A DNA stretch of 64,000 nucleotides from Thinopyrum elongatum. Taxonomy: Eukaryota; Streptophyta; Magnoliopsida; Poales; Poaceae. The stretch is from positions 373,940,775-374,004,774 of the forward strand of contig CM022302.1 in the NCBI GenBank assembly GCA_011799875.1. The letters are read 5' to 3'. Under the pieces are notes generated by a model that searched no databases, had not been told where the DNA came from, and saw nothing but the letters and a program-made list of their open reading frames with translations. Below are positions 41,057 through 52,596 of this stretch, one piece after another. Made by a program: the position numbers and the translations under genes. The first letter of the stretch is position 1; every line of letters begins with the position of its first letter.

Positions 41057-41964
41057 AGTCATACATCTTTGAAAGGTAGCAGGTGCGTTACATAAACCAA
41101 AAGGCATATGTCTATAAGCATAAGTTCCAAAAGGACAAGTAAAGGTGGTTTTCTCTTGATCGGGTAGTGATACAGGTATTTGAGAGAAACCAGAATGTCC
41201 ATCAAGAAAACAAAAGTGTGTGTGCTTAGACAGTCTTTCTAACATTTGATCAATAAAAGGCAAAGGGTAATGATCCTTTCAGTAGCTTTATTTAGTTTTC
41301 TAAAATCAATTACCATTCTATAGCCAGTCACTATTCTTTGTGGAATGAGTTCATTTTTATCATTAGGAACAACAGTAATACCTCCTTTCTTAGGGACACA
41401 ATGAACGGGGCTTGCCCATCTACTATCAGCTATGGGATAGATTATACCTGCTTCCAGAAGCTTTAATATTTTAGCTCTTACCACTTCTTTCATTTTGGGA
41501 TTTAGTCGTCGTTGATGATCAACGACGGGTTTAGCATCAGGTTCCATATTAATCTTGTGCTGACAGAGAGTGGGACTAATGCCCTTAAGATCATTAAGAG
41601 TATATCCAATAGCAGCATGGTGCTTCCTCAGAATTTTTAATAATCTCTCTTCTTCATGTTCTGAAAGGTTAGCACTAATAATAACAGGATATATCTTTTT
41701 CGCATCAAGATAAGCATACTTCAAAGTGTCAGGCACTTGCTTTAATTCAAGCACAGGATCACCTTTAGGTGGAGGAGGACCTCCTAAAGTTTCATTAGGC
41801 AAATTGTGTTTAAGGAGAGGTTGTTGTTGAAAGAATATTTTATCTATTTCATTTCTTTCATGCAAGTGCATATCATTCTCATGGTCTAGCAAATATTTTT
41901 CTAGTGGATCAGTAGGAGGTATGACAATAGAAGCAAGACCAATTATTTCATCCTTACTTGGCAA
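41057..41964 (-). pseudogene. ATH-2 RT, first half
   Basis: The frame at 41964-41270 carries PVIISANLSEHEEERLL, HHAAIGYTLNDLKGISP and ASPVHCVPKKGG, then YRMVIDFRKLNKAT, the classical Gypsy RT entry blocks. After a frameshift near 41276 the frame at 41263 downward continues with PFIDQMLERLSKHTHF and MPFGLCNAPATFQRCM, then hits the Tekay insertion. The catalytic LDD block is on the other side (near 27460). Confidence 0.9.
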
Positions 41965-42630
41965 TTATTTATTATGAGGTTGTCTATGAAACTTGGAGAA
42001 ATTAAACTCATGAGACACATCACCAAAACTAACACTGACAGTTTCTTTCTCACAATCTATCTTAGCATGAACGGTGTTCAAGAAGGGTCTACCAAAAATT
42101 ATGGGACAAAAGTCATCTTGTGGGGAACGAAGGACTAGAAAATCAGTAGGATATTTTATTTTTCCACACAAGACTTCAACATCTCTAACAATCCCAAGCG
42201 GTGTGATGGTATCTCTATTAGCAAGTTTAATAGTAACATCTATGTCTTCTATTTCAGCAGGTGCTATATTATTAATAATTTCTTGGTATAAAGTAAAAGG
42301 GATAGCACTCACACTAGCACCTAAGTCACATAAACCATGATAGCAATGATCTCCTATTTTAACTGAGACGACATGCATGCCAACAACAGGCTTGTTCTTA
42401 TCTTTAGTATCGGGTTTGGCAATTCTAGCAGCTTCATCACAGAAGTAGATAACATGCCCATCAACATTTTCGACCAAGATATCTTTGACCATAGTAACAC
42501 TAGGTTCTACTTTAATTTGTTCAGAGGGTTTAGGTGCTTTAATATTACTTTTGTTAACCATTGTTGATACCATAGCATGTTCGTTTATCCTAACAGGGAA
42601 AGGGGGGTTTTCAATATAAGCAGTAGGCAC
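41965..42630 (-). pseudogene. ATH-2 protease
   Basis: The retropepsin active site is written CDLGASVSAIPFTLY and the ILGR-like block is IIFGRPFLNTVHAKIDCE. It is in the same frame as gag and RT, separated from RT by a single TAA (41967-41965). DLGA in place of D(T/S)G is normal for Athila relatives and also occurs in ATH-1. Confidence 0.85.
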
Positions 42631-43521
42631 AACTGGATCAACAATGTAAACGATAGTTTCATCCTTAACTACTACCGGTTCTTTAATTTCTTCCTTAATA
42701 GGGGGATGATATTTAAACCACTTCTCCTTAGGGATATCAACATGAGTAGCAAATTATTCGCAAAAAGAGGCTACTATCTCAAAGTCAAGTCCATATTTAG
42801 TGCCAAACTTGTGAAAAGCATCGGTATTCATAAAAGATTTAACACAATCAAACTCAAGCTTTATACCTGACTATTTACCTTCGTCAAGTTCCCAATCTTC
42901 AGAGTTGTGTTTAATTCTTTCTAAAAGATCCCGCCTGAATTCAATAGTCTTCTTCATAAAAGAACCAGCACAAGTATTGAGCATGGATTGATCATTACAA
43001 GAAAGCCGAGCATAAAAATTCTGAATTATAATATCTCTTGAGAGCTCATGATTGGGGCATGAATATAACATTGAATTAAGCCTCCCCCAAGCTAGAGCGA
43101 TATTTTCTCCTTCACAAGGCCAAAAATTATATATATAATTCCGATCATGATGAACTAGATGCATAGGATAAAGTTTTTGGTGAAATTCCAATTTCAATCG
43201 ATTCCAGTTCCAATATCCAATATCATCGCATAGCCTATACCATGTCAATGCTTTTCCCCCCAAAGATAAAGGGAAAACCTTCTTCTTAACTTCATCTCCG
43301 GGTAGACCTGCAAGCTTAAACAATCCACAAATTTTATCCACATGTATCAAATGCATATCGGGATGCTTTGTTCCGTCTCCTGCATAAGGATTAGTTAGCA
43401 GTTGCTCTATCATACCCAAAGGAATTTCGTAACTAATATTTTCAGGTTGAGGGGCAACTCATTGTGTTTCCGGTCGAGGTGAAGATACCCCGAACAAACC
43501 CCTCAAAGGATTGTTTTCCAT
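42631..43521 (-). pseudogene. ATH-2 gag
   Basis: The start ATG is at 43521-43519 (MENNPLRGLFGVSS). A TGA at 43461-43459 precedes the main block MGMIEQLLTNPYAGDG, FPLSLGGKALTWYRLCD and HELSRDIIIQNFYARLS. It ends in TAG at 42873-42871; a TAA follows at 42756-42754 in the linker toward protease. All stops are in one continuous frame, so decay here is by point mutation only. Confidence 0.85.
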
Positions 43522-43599
43522 AGTAACAAGTGACAGTAAATTTCAACACGTAATATAAATTTTTTCTTACCAACTTCCACTTACCAAGAGCGCTTCACT

Positions 43600-43616
43600 C
43601 CCCGGCAACGGCGCCA
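43600..43616 (-). other. ATH-2 primer-binding site (tRNA-Asp type)
   Basis: On the minus strand TGGCGCCGTTGCCGGGG, 11 bp inside the LTR boundary: the standard Athila primer site. Confidence 0.9.
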
Positions 43617-43627
43617 GAAAAGAGTCT

Positions 43628-44496
43628 TGATGACCCACAAGTATAGAGGATCAATCATAGTCCTTTCGATAAGTAAGAGTGTCGAATCCAACAAGGAGCA
43701 GAAGGAAATGACAAGCGGTTTTTCAGCAAGGTAATTTCTGCAAGCACTGAAATTGTAGGTAACAGATAGTTTGATAGCAAGATAATTTGTAACGAGCAAG
43801 TAACAGTAATGACAAAAAAAGTGCAGCAAGGTAGCCCAATCCTTTTGTGGCAAAGGACAAGCCGGAATGGTCTCTTCTAATAAGTAAAACGTTCTTGAGG
43901 ACACACGGGAATTTCATCTAGTCACTTTCATCATGTTGTTTTGATTCACGTTCGCTACTTCGATAATAAGGTATGTGGGTGGACCAGTGCTTGGGTGCTG
44001 TTCTTACTTGAACAAGACTCCCACTTATGATTAACCCCCTCGCAAGCATCCGCAACTACAAAAGAAGAATTAACATAGCAATCTAAACATAGCATTAAAC
44101 ATATGGATCCAAATCAGTCCCTTACGAAATAGCGCTTAAACTAGGGTTTAAGATTCCGTCACTCTAGCAACCCATCATCTAATAACTACTCCACAATGCA
44201 TTCCCTTAGGCCCAAAGATGGTGAAGTGTCATGTAGTCGACGTACACATAACACCACTAAGGGAATCACAACATACATACCATTAAAATATCGAACGAAT
44301 ATCAAATTCACATGATTACTTGCAACATGACTTCTCCCGTGACCTCAAGAACAAGGACAACTACTAATATTCATGCTCAACATCAGAGGGGTATTAAATA
44401 ACATAATGGATCTGAACATATGATCTTCCACCAAATAAACCACCTAGCATCAACTACAAGATGTAATCAACACTACTAGTCACCCATAGGTGCCAA
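43628..44496 (-). repeat. 5' LTR of ATH-2, cut by CACTA-B
   Basis: Starts TGATGACCCACAAGTATAGA and matches 24728-25440 over ~700 bp, then continues another ~150 bp before CACTGG of CACTA-B. The remainder should resume beyond CACTA-B, outside the window. Confidence 0.9.
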
Positions 44497-45354
44497 CACT
44501 GGTACAACAAGGTGCTATACAAACGGTTTTTAACCCCTTTCCGCGACGGCGTTTGTAACCATCGCCAAGTGAGTGTGTGCGATATGGGGGTCCTTCCCAC
44601 ACGACCCAAAAACCGTCAGGGATAGGGAGCCTTGGTGCATACAGTTGTCCCTACTCATTTGTGCCTGCATTGCCATCATAGTGGTTATTCTATGGTGCTA
44701 CGTTTACGATGCGCGGCCCATGACAAATGGTTCACGATTATAGAACGTGTATGATAAGCAGACAATCACACACATTCACTTTTCCCAAACTGTGTGCGAT
44801 AACTAATTAAGAAGATTAGCTAATCGTCGTACGAGTGTCGGATAGGATTACGAAACGTCGGACCGTCGTAGCATTGTCGTACATGATAATTATCCAACAC
44901 GCTATTCTGTGGTGCAACGTTTACGATGCGTACCACATCAGAAATAGTTCATGGTTGCAAATCGTGTACGATAAGGCAACTATCACAAACGTTTAGTTTG
45001 CCCGCACCGTTTGTGATATTGTCTGACATCACACACGGTTTGCAAACGGTAACTGTGTGCATGCTCGCACACGTTTTCCTCTCTGTGAACCATGTCGGAT
45101 TATGGTTTATATCACAAACGTTTGTGTTTTACCGACTGTGTGCGCCGTAACAACTTGCAGAGCGTAATTTCACCGTAATTTAATTGCTACTATTTCAAAT
45201 TGTACCGGATTTGAATTTGAAAGTATGCTATAGCTTTATTCATATCCATCAGGTTCAAACAACCAATGCATTATTCGATTCACAGGTACATATGTTCAAG
45301 AATTACATAAGCACCAAATAAAGAATGATGAACCACAGTTGTATACTTGTACTA

Positions 45355-45878
45355 TTAAAGACGGTAAAGAAAGAGGCGAAATACATACTGGTTGCTGAAT
45401 AAGGTGAAGCGGAATGCCCATATTGTGCCCTCCTCCATGCAGAAGGCACATACGACTCTAGTCCAACCCCTTGTGATGGCCGACCACCCATCCTTCACTG
45501 TCTTCATGAACACATCTAGATAATCATCGTGTTCTGGTAGAAATACTTTAACGTTTGCATGCCCACCAATCATGTAGTTTGAGAGGTAACCTTGAGTAAA
45601 CTGCTTTGGGAACCACTGCAAAGGAAAAATATTCAGACATTGTCATCTAACACAACTCATTATGGGCAGTAAAAAGAAGGCTGCAGAGTTCTTACTTACC
45701 ATCCTGCAGTTCGCTGTTGTCTTGGATAAAGTGTAAACAAATAGTTTAATTGCCATCTTTTGATCCATTTTACTAACAATCTTTATCATCTTCCTCGCTT
45801 GATGCTGGTTCATCAATATCTCATTGCCCCATAGGCAGAAAGGGTCGAAGCGTGGATCTTTACCAATGACATATGTAC
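45355..45878 (-). pseudogene. B3-like gene exons in CACTA-B
   Basis: Exon at 45878-45700 (acceptor CTTTCTAG, donor ATG|GTAAGTAAG) encodes TYVIGKDPRFDPFCLWGNEI and AIKLFVYTLSKTTANCRM. The next exon from 45615 (acceptor CCTTTGCAG) encodes WFPKQFTQGYLSNYMIGGHA, VKVFLPEHDDYLDVFMKTVK and ITRGWTRVVCAFCMEEGTIW, ending at a GTATGT donor near 45387. Both exons are open and their splice sites are good, unlike the CACTA-A copy. The order resembles a B3 fold. The gene's upstream exon lies at 47380-47909 and 56556-56630 and is broken by insertions and stops, so the gene as a whole is dead. Confidence 0.5.
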
Positions 45879-45940
45879 CTAGAAAGCACCAAGTTAATAT
45901 TAGAACCTAAACAGCAATTGCACAATGATGTAGTAAAACA

Positions 45941-46030
45941 CTCCCTCGGTCCCATTATATAATATCTTATAACATCCAATATACTCACATATTAGATGAA
46001 TTAACATCTTATATTATGGGACGCAGGGAG
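45941..46030. mobile_element. Stowaway-type MITE inside CACTA-B
   Basis: 90 bp with CTCCCTCGGTCCCATTATAT at one end and the complementary terminus at the other. It is the counterpart of 856-945. Confidence 0.85.
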
Positions 46031-46080
46031 TTTATTGCATTCTTACAAATTATCGGCTAATTAACTATTGCTGTATCCAT

Positions 46081-46344
46081 GGGTTAGAGTTAGTTTGAGC
46101 TAGTTTGGGCTCAGATAGCCCTAAAGTATATCAAAACATGAGGGCTAGTTTGAGCTAGTTGCATCTAACCCACCCAAAAAATCTATCCCACACAAGAGGT
46201 GCTAATTGGAGCTAGTTCTCCTAGTGCATTTATTGTCAATCTAACCCTGTCATCCAAACACCTCTTTGGCTAGAGTTAGTTCAGGGTTAGTCATGAGCTA
46301 GAAACTAACTCTAACCTCTAGCTAAGTTAGACTATCCAAACAGG
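46081..46344. mobile_element. MITE-like insertion present in CACTA-B but not CACTA-A
   Basis: GGGTTAGAGTTAGTTTGAGC at the left and GAAACTAACTCTAACC near 46300-46320 form an inverted repeat. Further GAGCTAG motifs lie between them, and the right edge reads CTATCCAAACAGG, a sequence common at ends of grass MITEs (CCTGTTTGGATAG). The homologous place in CACTA-A (around 770-830) lacks it. Exact borders and target duplication are not clear. Confidence 0.55.
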
Positions 46345-47447
46345 CTGTGTCGTTGTTGTTGTTGTTGCTGCTGTTCTACGTATATCTAGACATCATCAGA
46401 ACATTAAGGTAACACTCTTCCTTGTTGCTATGTAGCCTAGGATTGCATATTTGGACATTCAGTATAGTGCATGTTGCTATGTAGCCTCAGATATATTACA
46501 TATGGCCCTAGTTAACCTAACGATAAATGGGTTACAGATATATTCAGTTAAAAGTCCGATTCACCGATTAGTCCCTTATCAGCCCCCGGCCTATATGGTA
46601 CCAGCTACCGATATCCTGAATAGTGAGTATATATAAGCCATGGGATGAAACTAACCTCGATGGAAAACAGCGGTCGTTCCCAAAATTGTCCTGTGTAAGT
46701 ACATCGAGAGGCATGTTAAGCACAACAGGCTAAACATCAACCAAATATATCCATGGCAGACAAAATAATCTCCAAAAGATAGCTTCAGTGTGCAAGTTTA
46801 AGCACGCTAGTAAAGCAAAACAAGTGGAAAGGTGTGTTAACTACAACAGGCCTAACATTTAACAAGAAGCAAACATAGTCATTCAAACTGGTATTGTGCC
46901 GGTCTAAGTACGCTGGTTATTGTTAAATAAAAATGGAAAGGCGTGTTAACTACAACATGGAGCAACCAAATGTAGTTATTCATAGTGGTATTGTTGAAAC
47001 TGGTATTGATGAAATTGAACTGCACAGTTCATACTTGCACATATAGAACATCACCTTGTGAATAACTGGAATAAACAAGGCATACTACGAACAACCAAAG
47101 ATAGCATTTGAAACTGGACATATGCTAAGTACAAACAACCGAACAACCAAAAAACTTTAAAAGAGGCATATGCTAGCTATAACAGGCTTAACAGCAAGCA
47201 AATATATGCATTCCTATCGGTATGTTTAAAACTGGTATTGATGAAAATGTACTGCACAGTAAATAGTTGCACATATAGAGCATCACATTGCGAACAACTG
47301 AAATAAACAAGGCATACTACAAACAACCAAATATAGCAATTAAAACTAGACATATTCTCACTACACTACAAAAGGGACTCGACAAACCAAATCATGGGTC
47401 CGCCCCTGTGAAGAGGCACGGCAAAAAAAATCATGGGTTTCCTCACT

Positions 47448-47640
47448 TGTCACAAATGGGCTCGTTCCCGTGGGAAGAGCACGGACCCTGGGTGCGCTCC
47501 ATGTTATCGCAGATGGGCTCCTTCCCCTAGGAAGAGCACGGCTGTAGGGTGCCCTCCCTGATGTCGCAGACGGGCTCTTTCCCCTTGGAAGAGCAGATGG
47601 GATCTTTCCCCTTGGAAGAGCCGGAGAGGGTGCCCTCCTC
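47448..47640. repeat. Degenerate tandem repeat in the CACTA-B exon
   Basis: Four to five imperfect copies of a ~30-65 bp unit with the core CAGATGGGCTCCTTCCCC + TTGGAAGAGCA(CGG), corresponding to repeated (S)SKGKEPICD peptides on the minus strand. Confidence 0.65.
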
Positions 47641-47904
47641 GTGGTCGCCGTCGATGAGGTCTAACTTGGAAGCTGTGGATCCCAAGCCAGCGTTGCCAAA
47701 CGTGTCCTTCAGAAATGACAAAAGGGGCTCGATGGCGATCTAGGATGGCAAATTCTTGACAGCGAGCCAGAGGAGATCAGCGGCGGGACCATGGATGAGA
47801 TCGACAGCGGTTGAACCCGAGGGGTTGGGGGTGGACCACTTAACCTGTGACATAGCCCGCGTCAGGCCGTCGCTGTCGACGACCTCGATGTCGTAGCTGG
47901 CGTC

Positions 47905-47909
47905 CGTGA
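47905..47909. repeat. Target-site duplication of Angela, left (CGTGA)
   Basis: The partner at 56556-56560 is CGCGA, one mismatch. Joining the flanks restores the CACTA-B reading frame, which supports the borders. Confidence 0.8.
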
Positions 47910-49681
47910 TGTTGGGAAACGTTGCATGGAAAACAAAAAAAATTCCACGTACACGCAAGATCTATCAAGGAGATGCATAGCAACGAGAGGGGAGAGTATG
48001 TCTATGTACCCTCGTAGACCATAAGAGGAAGCGTTTGACAACGCGGTTGATGTAGTCGAACTTTCTTCGCGATGCAACCGATCGAGTACCAAACGTACGG
48101 CACCTCCGCGTTCAGCACACGTTCAGCTCGGTGACGTCCGTGCCTTCTTGATCCAGCAAGACGGCGAGGTAGTGGATGAGTTCCGGCAGCACGACGGCAT
48201 GGTGACGGTGAAGTTATCTCCGCAAGGCCTCGCATAAGCACTACGAAAAATATGATCGGGGGTGTAAACGGTGGAGGGGGGCGCCGCACATGGCTAGGCA
48301 ATTGTCTGTTGTGTGCTAGGTGCCCCCTCCCACATATATATAGGTGGGAGGGAGCGAGGAGCAGCCAAGAGGGGCACCCAAGTAGGGGGAATCCTACTTG
48401 GGGTCTCTCCCAAGCCGCGCCCCCCTTTCCTTATTTGGAGCGCGGGAGGAAGGAAGGAGGAGGTGGCGCCCCACCCCCCCTCTCCTTTCTCTCCTGAGGA
48501 GGGAAAGGCAGGAGGGGCCACCCCTCACCTTTCCTTCCCCTTAGGGCCGGCCAGCCATGGGAGGGCCGCACCAGCCCCCTAGTGGCCTGGTTTGTCCCCT
48601 CCTTTGGCCCATAAGGCTCATAACTTCCCGGGGGGTGCCCGGAACCCCTTCCGGTGACCCAATAACTTCCCGGTACGTCCCGAAACACTTCTGGTGTCCA
48701 AATAGAATCGTACTATATATCAATCTATACCTCTCGACCATTTCGAGACTCCTCGTCATGTCCGTGATCTCATCCGGGACTCCGAACAACATTCGGTCAC
48801 CAAATCATATAACTCATATAACACTATATCGTCAACGAACATTAAGCGTGCGGACCCTACGGGTTTGAGAACGATGTAGACATGACCGAGACACCTTTCC
48901 GGTCAATAACCAATAGAGGAACTTGGATGCCCATATTGGCTCCTACATATTCTACGAAGATCTTTATCGATCGAACCATTAAGACAACATACGTAATTCC
49001 CTTTGTCTATCGGTATGTTACTTGCCCAAGATTCGATCGTCGGTATCTTTATACCTAGTTCAATCTCGTTACCGGCAAGTCTCTTTACTCGTTCCGTAAT
49101 ACATCACCTCGTGACTAACTCCTTAGTCATTTGCTTGCAAGATTATGATGTGTATTACCGAGAGGGCCCAGAGATACCTCTCCGATACTGAGAGTGACAA
49201 ATCCTAATCTCGATCTATGCCAACTCGACAAACACCTTTGGAGATACCTGTAGAGCATCTTTATGATCACCCAGTTACATTGTGACGTTTGATAGCACAC
49301 AAGTTATTCCTCCGGTATCCGTGAGTTGCATAATCTCATAGTCGAAGGAATATGTATTTGACATGAAGAAAGCAATAGCAATAAACTGAACAGTCATTAT
49401 GCTAAGCTAACGGATGGATCTTGTCCATCACATCATTCTCCTAATGATGTGAACCCATTATCAAATGACAACACATGTCTATGGTTAGGAAACCTTAACC
49501 ATCTTTGATCAACGAGCTAGTCTAGTAGAGGCTTACTAGGGACACGGTATTTGTTTATGTATTCACACATGTATTTAAGTTTCCGATCAACACAATTCTA
49601 GCATGAATAATAAACCTTTATCATGAATAAGGAAATATAAAATAACAACTTTATTATTTCCTCTAGGGCATATTTCCTTCA
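47910..49681 (-). repeat. 3' LTR of the Angela element
   Basis: On the plus strand TGTTGGGAAACGTTGCATGG ... GGGCATATTTCCTTCA. Pairs with 54781-56555. Confidence 0.95.
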
Positions 49682-49693
49682 GTCTCTCACTTG
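49682..49693 (-). other. Polypurine tract of the Angela element
   Basis: On the minus strand CAAGTGAGAGAC directly precedes the 3' LTR. Confidence 0.65.
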
Positions 49694-49849
49694 CACTAGA
49701 GTCCTTAATCTAGTTCACATCACCATGTGATTAACACCCATAGTTCACATTGCCATGTGACCAACACCCAAAGAGTTTACTAGAGTCAATAATCTAGTTC
49801 ACATCGCCATGTGATTGACACCCAAAGGGTACTAAGGTGTGATCATGTT

Positions 49850-50456
49850 TTGCTTGTGAGAGAAGTTTAGTCAACGGGTCTGCCACATTCAAATCCGTAT
49901 GTATTTTGCAAATTTCTATGTCTACAATGCTTTGCATGGAGCTACTCTAGCTAATTGCTCCCACTTTCAATACGTATCTAGATTGAGACTCAGAGTCATC
50001 TGGATCAGTGTTAAAGCTTGCATCGACGTAACCCTTTACGACAAACTCTTTATCATCTCCATAATCGAGAAACATTTCCTTAGTCCTCTTAGGTAACTAA
50101 GGATAATTTTGACTGCTGTCCAGTGATCTACTCATGGATCACTATTGTACCCCCTTGCCAAACTCATGGCAAGGTACACAACAGGTTTGGTACACAGCAT
50201 GGCATACTTTATAGAACCTATGGTTGAGGTATAGGGAATGACTTTCATTCTCTCTCTATCTTTTGCCGTGGTCGGGCTTTGAGTCTTACTCAATTTCACA
50301 CCTTGAATACAGGCAAGAACCTTTTCTTTGACTGATCCATTTTGAACTCCTTCAAAACTTTGTCAAGGTATGTGCTTTGTGAAAGTCCTATTAAGCGTCT
50401 CGATCTATCCCTATAGATCTTGATGCTCAATACGTAAGTAGCTTCACCGAGGTCTT
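49850..50456 (-). pseudogene. Angela RNase H region
   Basis: Fragments such as SIKYAMLCTKPVVYLAM and VVKGYVDASFNTDPDDSESQ (the VDAD-like RNase H start) and LNVADPLTKLL near the end. It has several stops; the usual D-x-D order is altered. Confidence 0.75.
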
Positions 50457-51368
50457 TCATTGAAAATTCTTATTCAAGTATCCTTTTATGCTATCCAGAA
50501 ATTCTATATCATTTCCAATCAACAATATGTCATCCACATATAATATCAGAAATGCTACAGAGCTCCCACTCACTTTCTTGTAAATACAGGCTTCACCGTA
50601 AGTCTGTATAAAACCATATGCTTTGATCCCCTCATCAAAGCGTATATTCCAACTTCGAGATGCTTGCACCAGTCCATAGATGGATCGCTGGAGCTTGCAC
50701 ACTTTGTTAGCACCTTTAGGATCGACTAAACCTTCTGGTTGCATCATATACAACTCTTCTTTGAGATATCCATTAAGGAATGCAGTTTTGACGTCCATTT
50801 GCCAGATTTCATAATCATAAAATGCGGCAATTGCTAACATGATTCGGATAGACTTAAGCATCGCTACGGGTGAGAAAGTCTCATCGTAGTCAATTCCTTG
50901 AACTTGTCGTAAACCTTTCGTAACAAGTCGAGCTTCATAGACAGTAACATTACCGTCAGCGTCAGTCTTCTTCTTGAAGATCCATTTATTTTCTATGGCT
51001 TGCCAATCATCGGGCAAGTCCACCAAAATCCATACTTTGTTCTCATACATGGATGCTATCTCAGATTTCATGGCCTCAAGCCATCTGTCGGAATCTGGGC
51101 TCATCATAGCTTCTTCATAGTTCGTAGGTTCGCCTTGGTCTAGTAACATGACTTCCAGGACAGGATTACCGTACCACTTTGGTGTGGATCGTGCTCTGGT
51201 CGACCTATGAAGTTTAGTAGTAACTTGATCTAAAGTTTTATGATCATCATCATTAGCTTCCTCTCTAGTTGGTGTAGGCATCATGGGAACGGTTTTCTGT
51301 GATGTGCTACTTTCCAATTCGAGAGAAGGTACAATTACCGCATCAAGTTGTACTTTCTTCCCACTCAC
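50457..51368 (-). pseudogene. Angela reverse transcriptase
   Basis: A 303-residue open stretch with NKWIFKKKTDADGNV, ETFSPVAMLKSIRIMLAIAA, MDVKTAFLNGYLKEELYM and the Copia catalytic box FLILYVDDILLIGND. It is the best-preserved part of the element. It opens in the integrase/RT linker (ESSTSQKTVPMMP) and ends by frameshift near 50457 before RNase H. Confidence 0.9.
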
Positions 51369-51399
51369 TTCTTTCGAGAGAAACTCCTTCTCTAGAAAG

Positions 51400-52015
51400 G
51401 ACCCATTCTTAGCAACAAAGATCTTGCCTTCGGATCTGTGGTAGAAGGTGTACCCAATAGTTTCTTTAGGGTATCCTATGAAGACGCACTTCTCCGATTT
51501 GGGTTCGAGCTTATCTGGCTGAAGCCTTTAGACATAAGCATCGCATCCCCAAACTTGAAGAAACGACAGCTTAGGTTTCTTGCCAAACCATAGTTCATAC
51601 GGTGTCGTCTCAATGGATTTAGACGGTGCCCTATTTAACGTGAATGCAGCTGTCTCTGATGCATAACCCCCAAAAGATAGTGGTAAATCGGTAAGAGACA
51701 TCATAGAACGCACCATATCTAATAAAGTACGGTTACGACGTTCGGACACACCATTACGCTGTGGTGTTCCAGGTGGCGTGAGTTGTGAAACTATTCCACA
51801 TTGTTTTAAATGAAGGCCAAAACTCGTAACTCAAATATTCGCCTCCGCGATCAGGTCATAGAAACTTTATTTTCTTGTTACGATGATTCTCCACTTCACT
51901 CTAATATTCTTTGAACTTTTCAAATGTTTCAGACTTGTGTTTCATCAAGTAGATATACCCATACCTACTCAAATCATCTGTGAGGGTCAGAAAATAATGA
52001 TACCCGCCGCGTGCT
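51400..52015 (-). pseudogene. Angela integrase
   Basis: 51528-51749 carries the C-terminal part of the integrase core: ERRNRTLLDMVRSMMSLTDL and TTPYELWFGKKPKLSFLQVW. The first Asp block is in decayed sequence between 51780 and 52015. Multiple shifts. Confidence 0.8.
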
Positions 52016-52312
52016 TCAACACTCATCGGACCCGCATACATCGGTATGCATTATTTCCAATAAGTCATTAGCTCGCTCCATTGTTCTGGAGAACGGAGTT
52101 TTAGTCATCTCGCCCAAGACGCATGGTTCGCAAGTATCAAATGATTCATAATCAAGTGATTCCAGAAGTCCATCTGCATGGAATTTCTTCATGCGCTTTA
52201 CACCAATATGACCTAAACGGTAGTGCCACAAGTATGTTGCACTATCATTATCAACTTTGCATCTTTTGACATCAATATTATGAATATGTGTATCACTACG
52301 ATCGAGATTCAA
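52016..52312 (-). pseudogene. Angela GAG-pre-integrase domain
   Basis: YLWHYRLGHIGVKRMKKFHA ... CEPCVLGEMTKTPFSRT: the H-x-x-x-GH...CxxC zinc-binding module that precedes Copia integrase. Confidence 0.85.
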
Positions 52313-52596
52313 TAAACATTCACATTGGGTGTATGACCATAGAAGGTTTTATTCATGTAAACAGAACAACAATTATTCTCTGACTTAAATGAATAACCGT
52401 ATTGCAATAAACATGATCCAATCATATTCATGCTCAACGCAAACACCAAATATAATTTATTTAGGTTCAACACTAATCCCGAAGGTAGAGGGAGTGTGCG
52501 ATGGTGATCGTATCAACCTTGGAATTACTTCCAACACACATCATCACCTCGCTTTTAACTAGTCTCTGTTTATTCTACAACTCCTGTTTTAAGTTA

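Larger units (their letters stand above)
24728..44496 (-). mobile_element. ATH-2: Athila-like Gypsy element with full pol, split by the Tekay element and truncated at both LTRs
   Basis: Read on the minus strand: 5' LTR (partial, 44496-43628), primer-binding site (43616-43600), gag from 43521, protease, RT, then interruption by 27474-41051 (TSD ATAGC), rest of RT, RNase H, integrase, and a partial 3' LTR (25440-24728). Gag, protease and the first part of RT are all in one frame, broken only by point stops at 43461-43459, 42873-42871, 42756-42754 and 41967-41965, then a frameshift near 41276. The right LTR is cut by CACTA-B at 44497. The left LTR is joined directly to integrase at ~25440, so the Athila ORF, PPT and part of U3 are missing. 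Confidence 0.9.
47380..47909 (-). pseudogene. Upstream exon of the CACTA-B gene with internal repeats
   Basis: Minus-strand reading: VTDASYDIEVVDSDGLTRAM, VKWSTPNPSGSTAVDLIHG, LLSFLKDTFGNAGLGSTASK, then a degenerate repeat of SSKGKEPICD units with stops between them. The exon starts upstream of the Angela insertion: 56630-56556 gives AAEEADDHYWPQALN, a stop, then RARVCGY joining VTDASY across the element. I do not recognise the protein. At least three in-frame stops are present. Confidence 0.5.

Noticed and set aside
1..47127. CACTA-A and CACTA-B as the two ends of one giant element
   Set aside because: The termini point toward each other and both arms contain the same end and same exons; a single element would have outward-facing termini with different interiors.
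48252..48688. ORFs on both strands in the Angela LTRs (also 54874-55562)
   Set aside because: They occur in both LTRs, overlap on both strands and have no conserved domain; part of the LTR.
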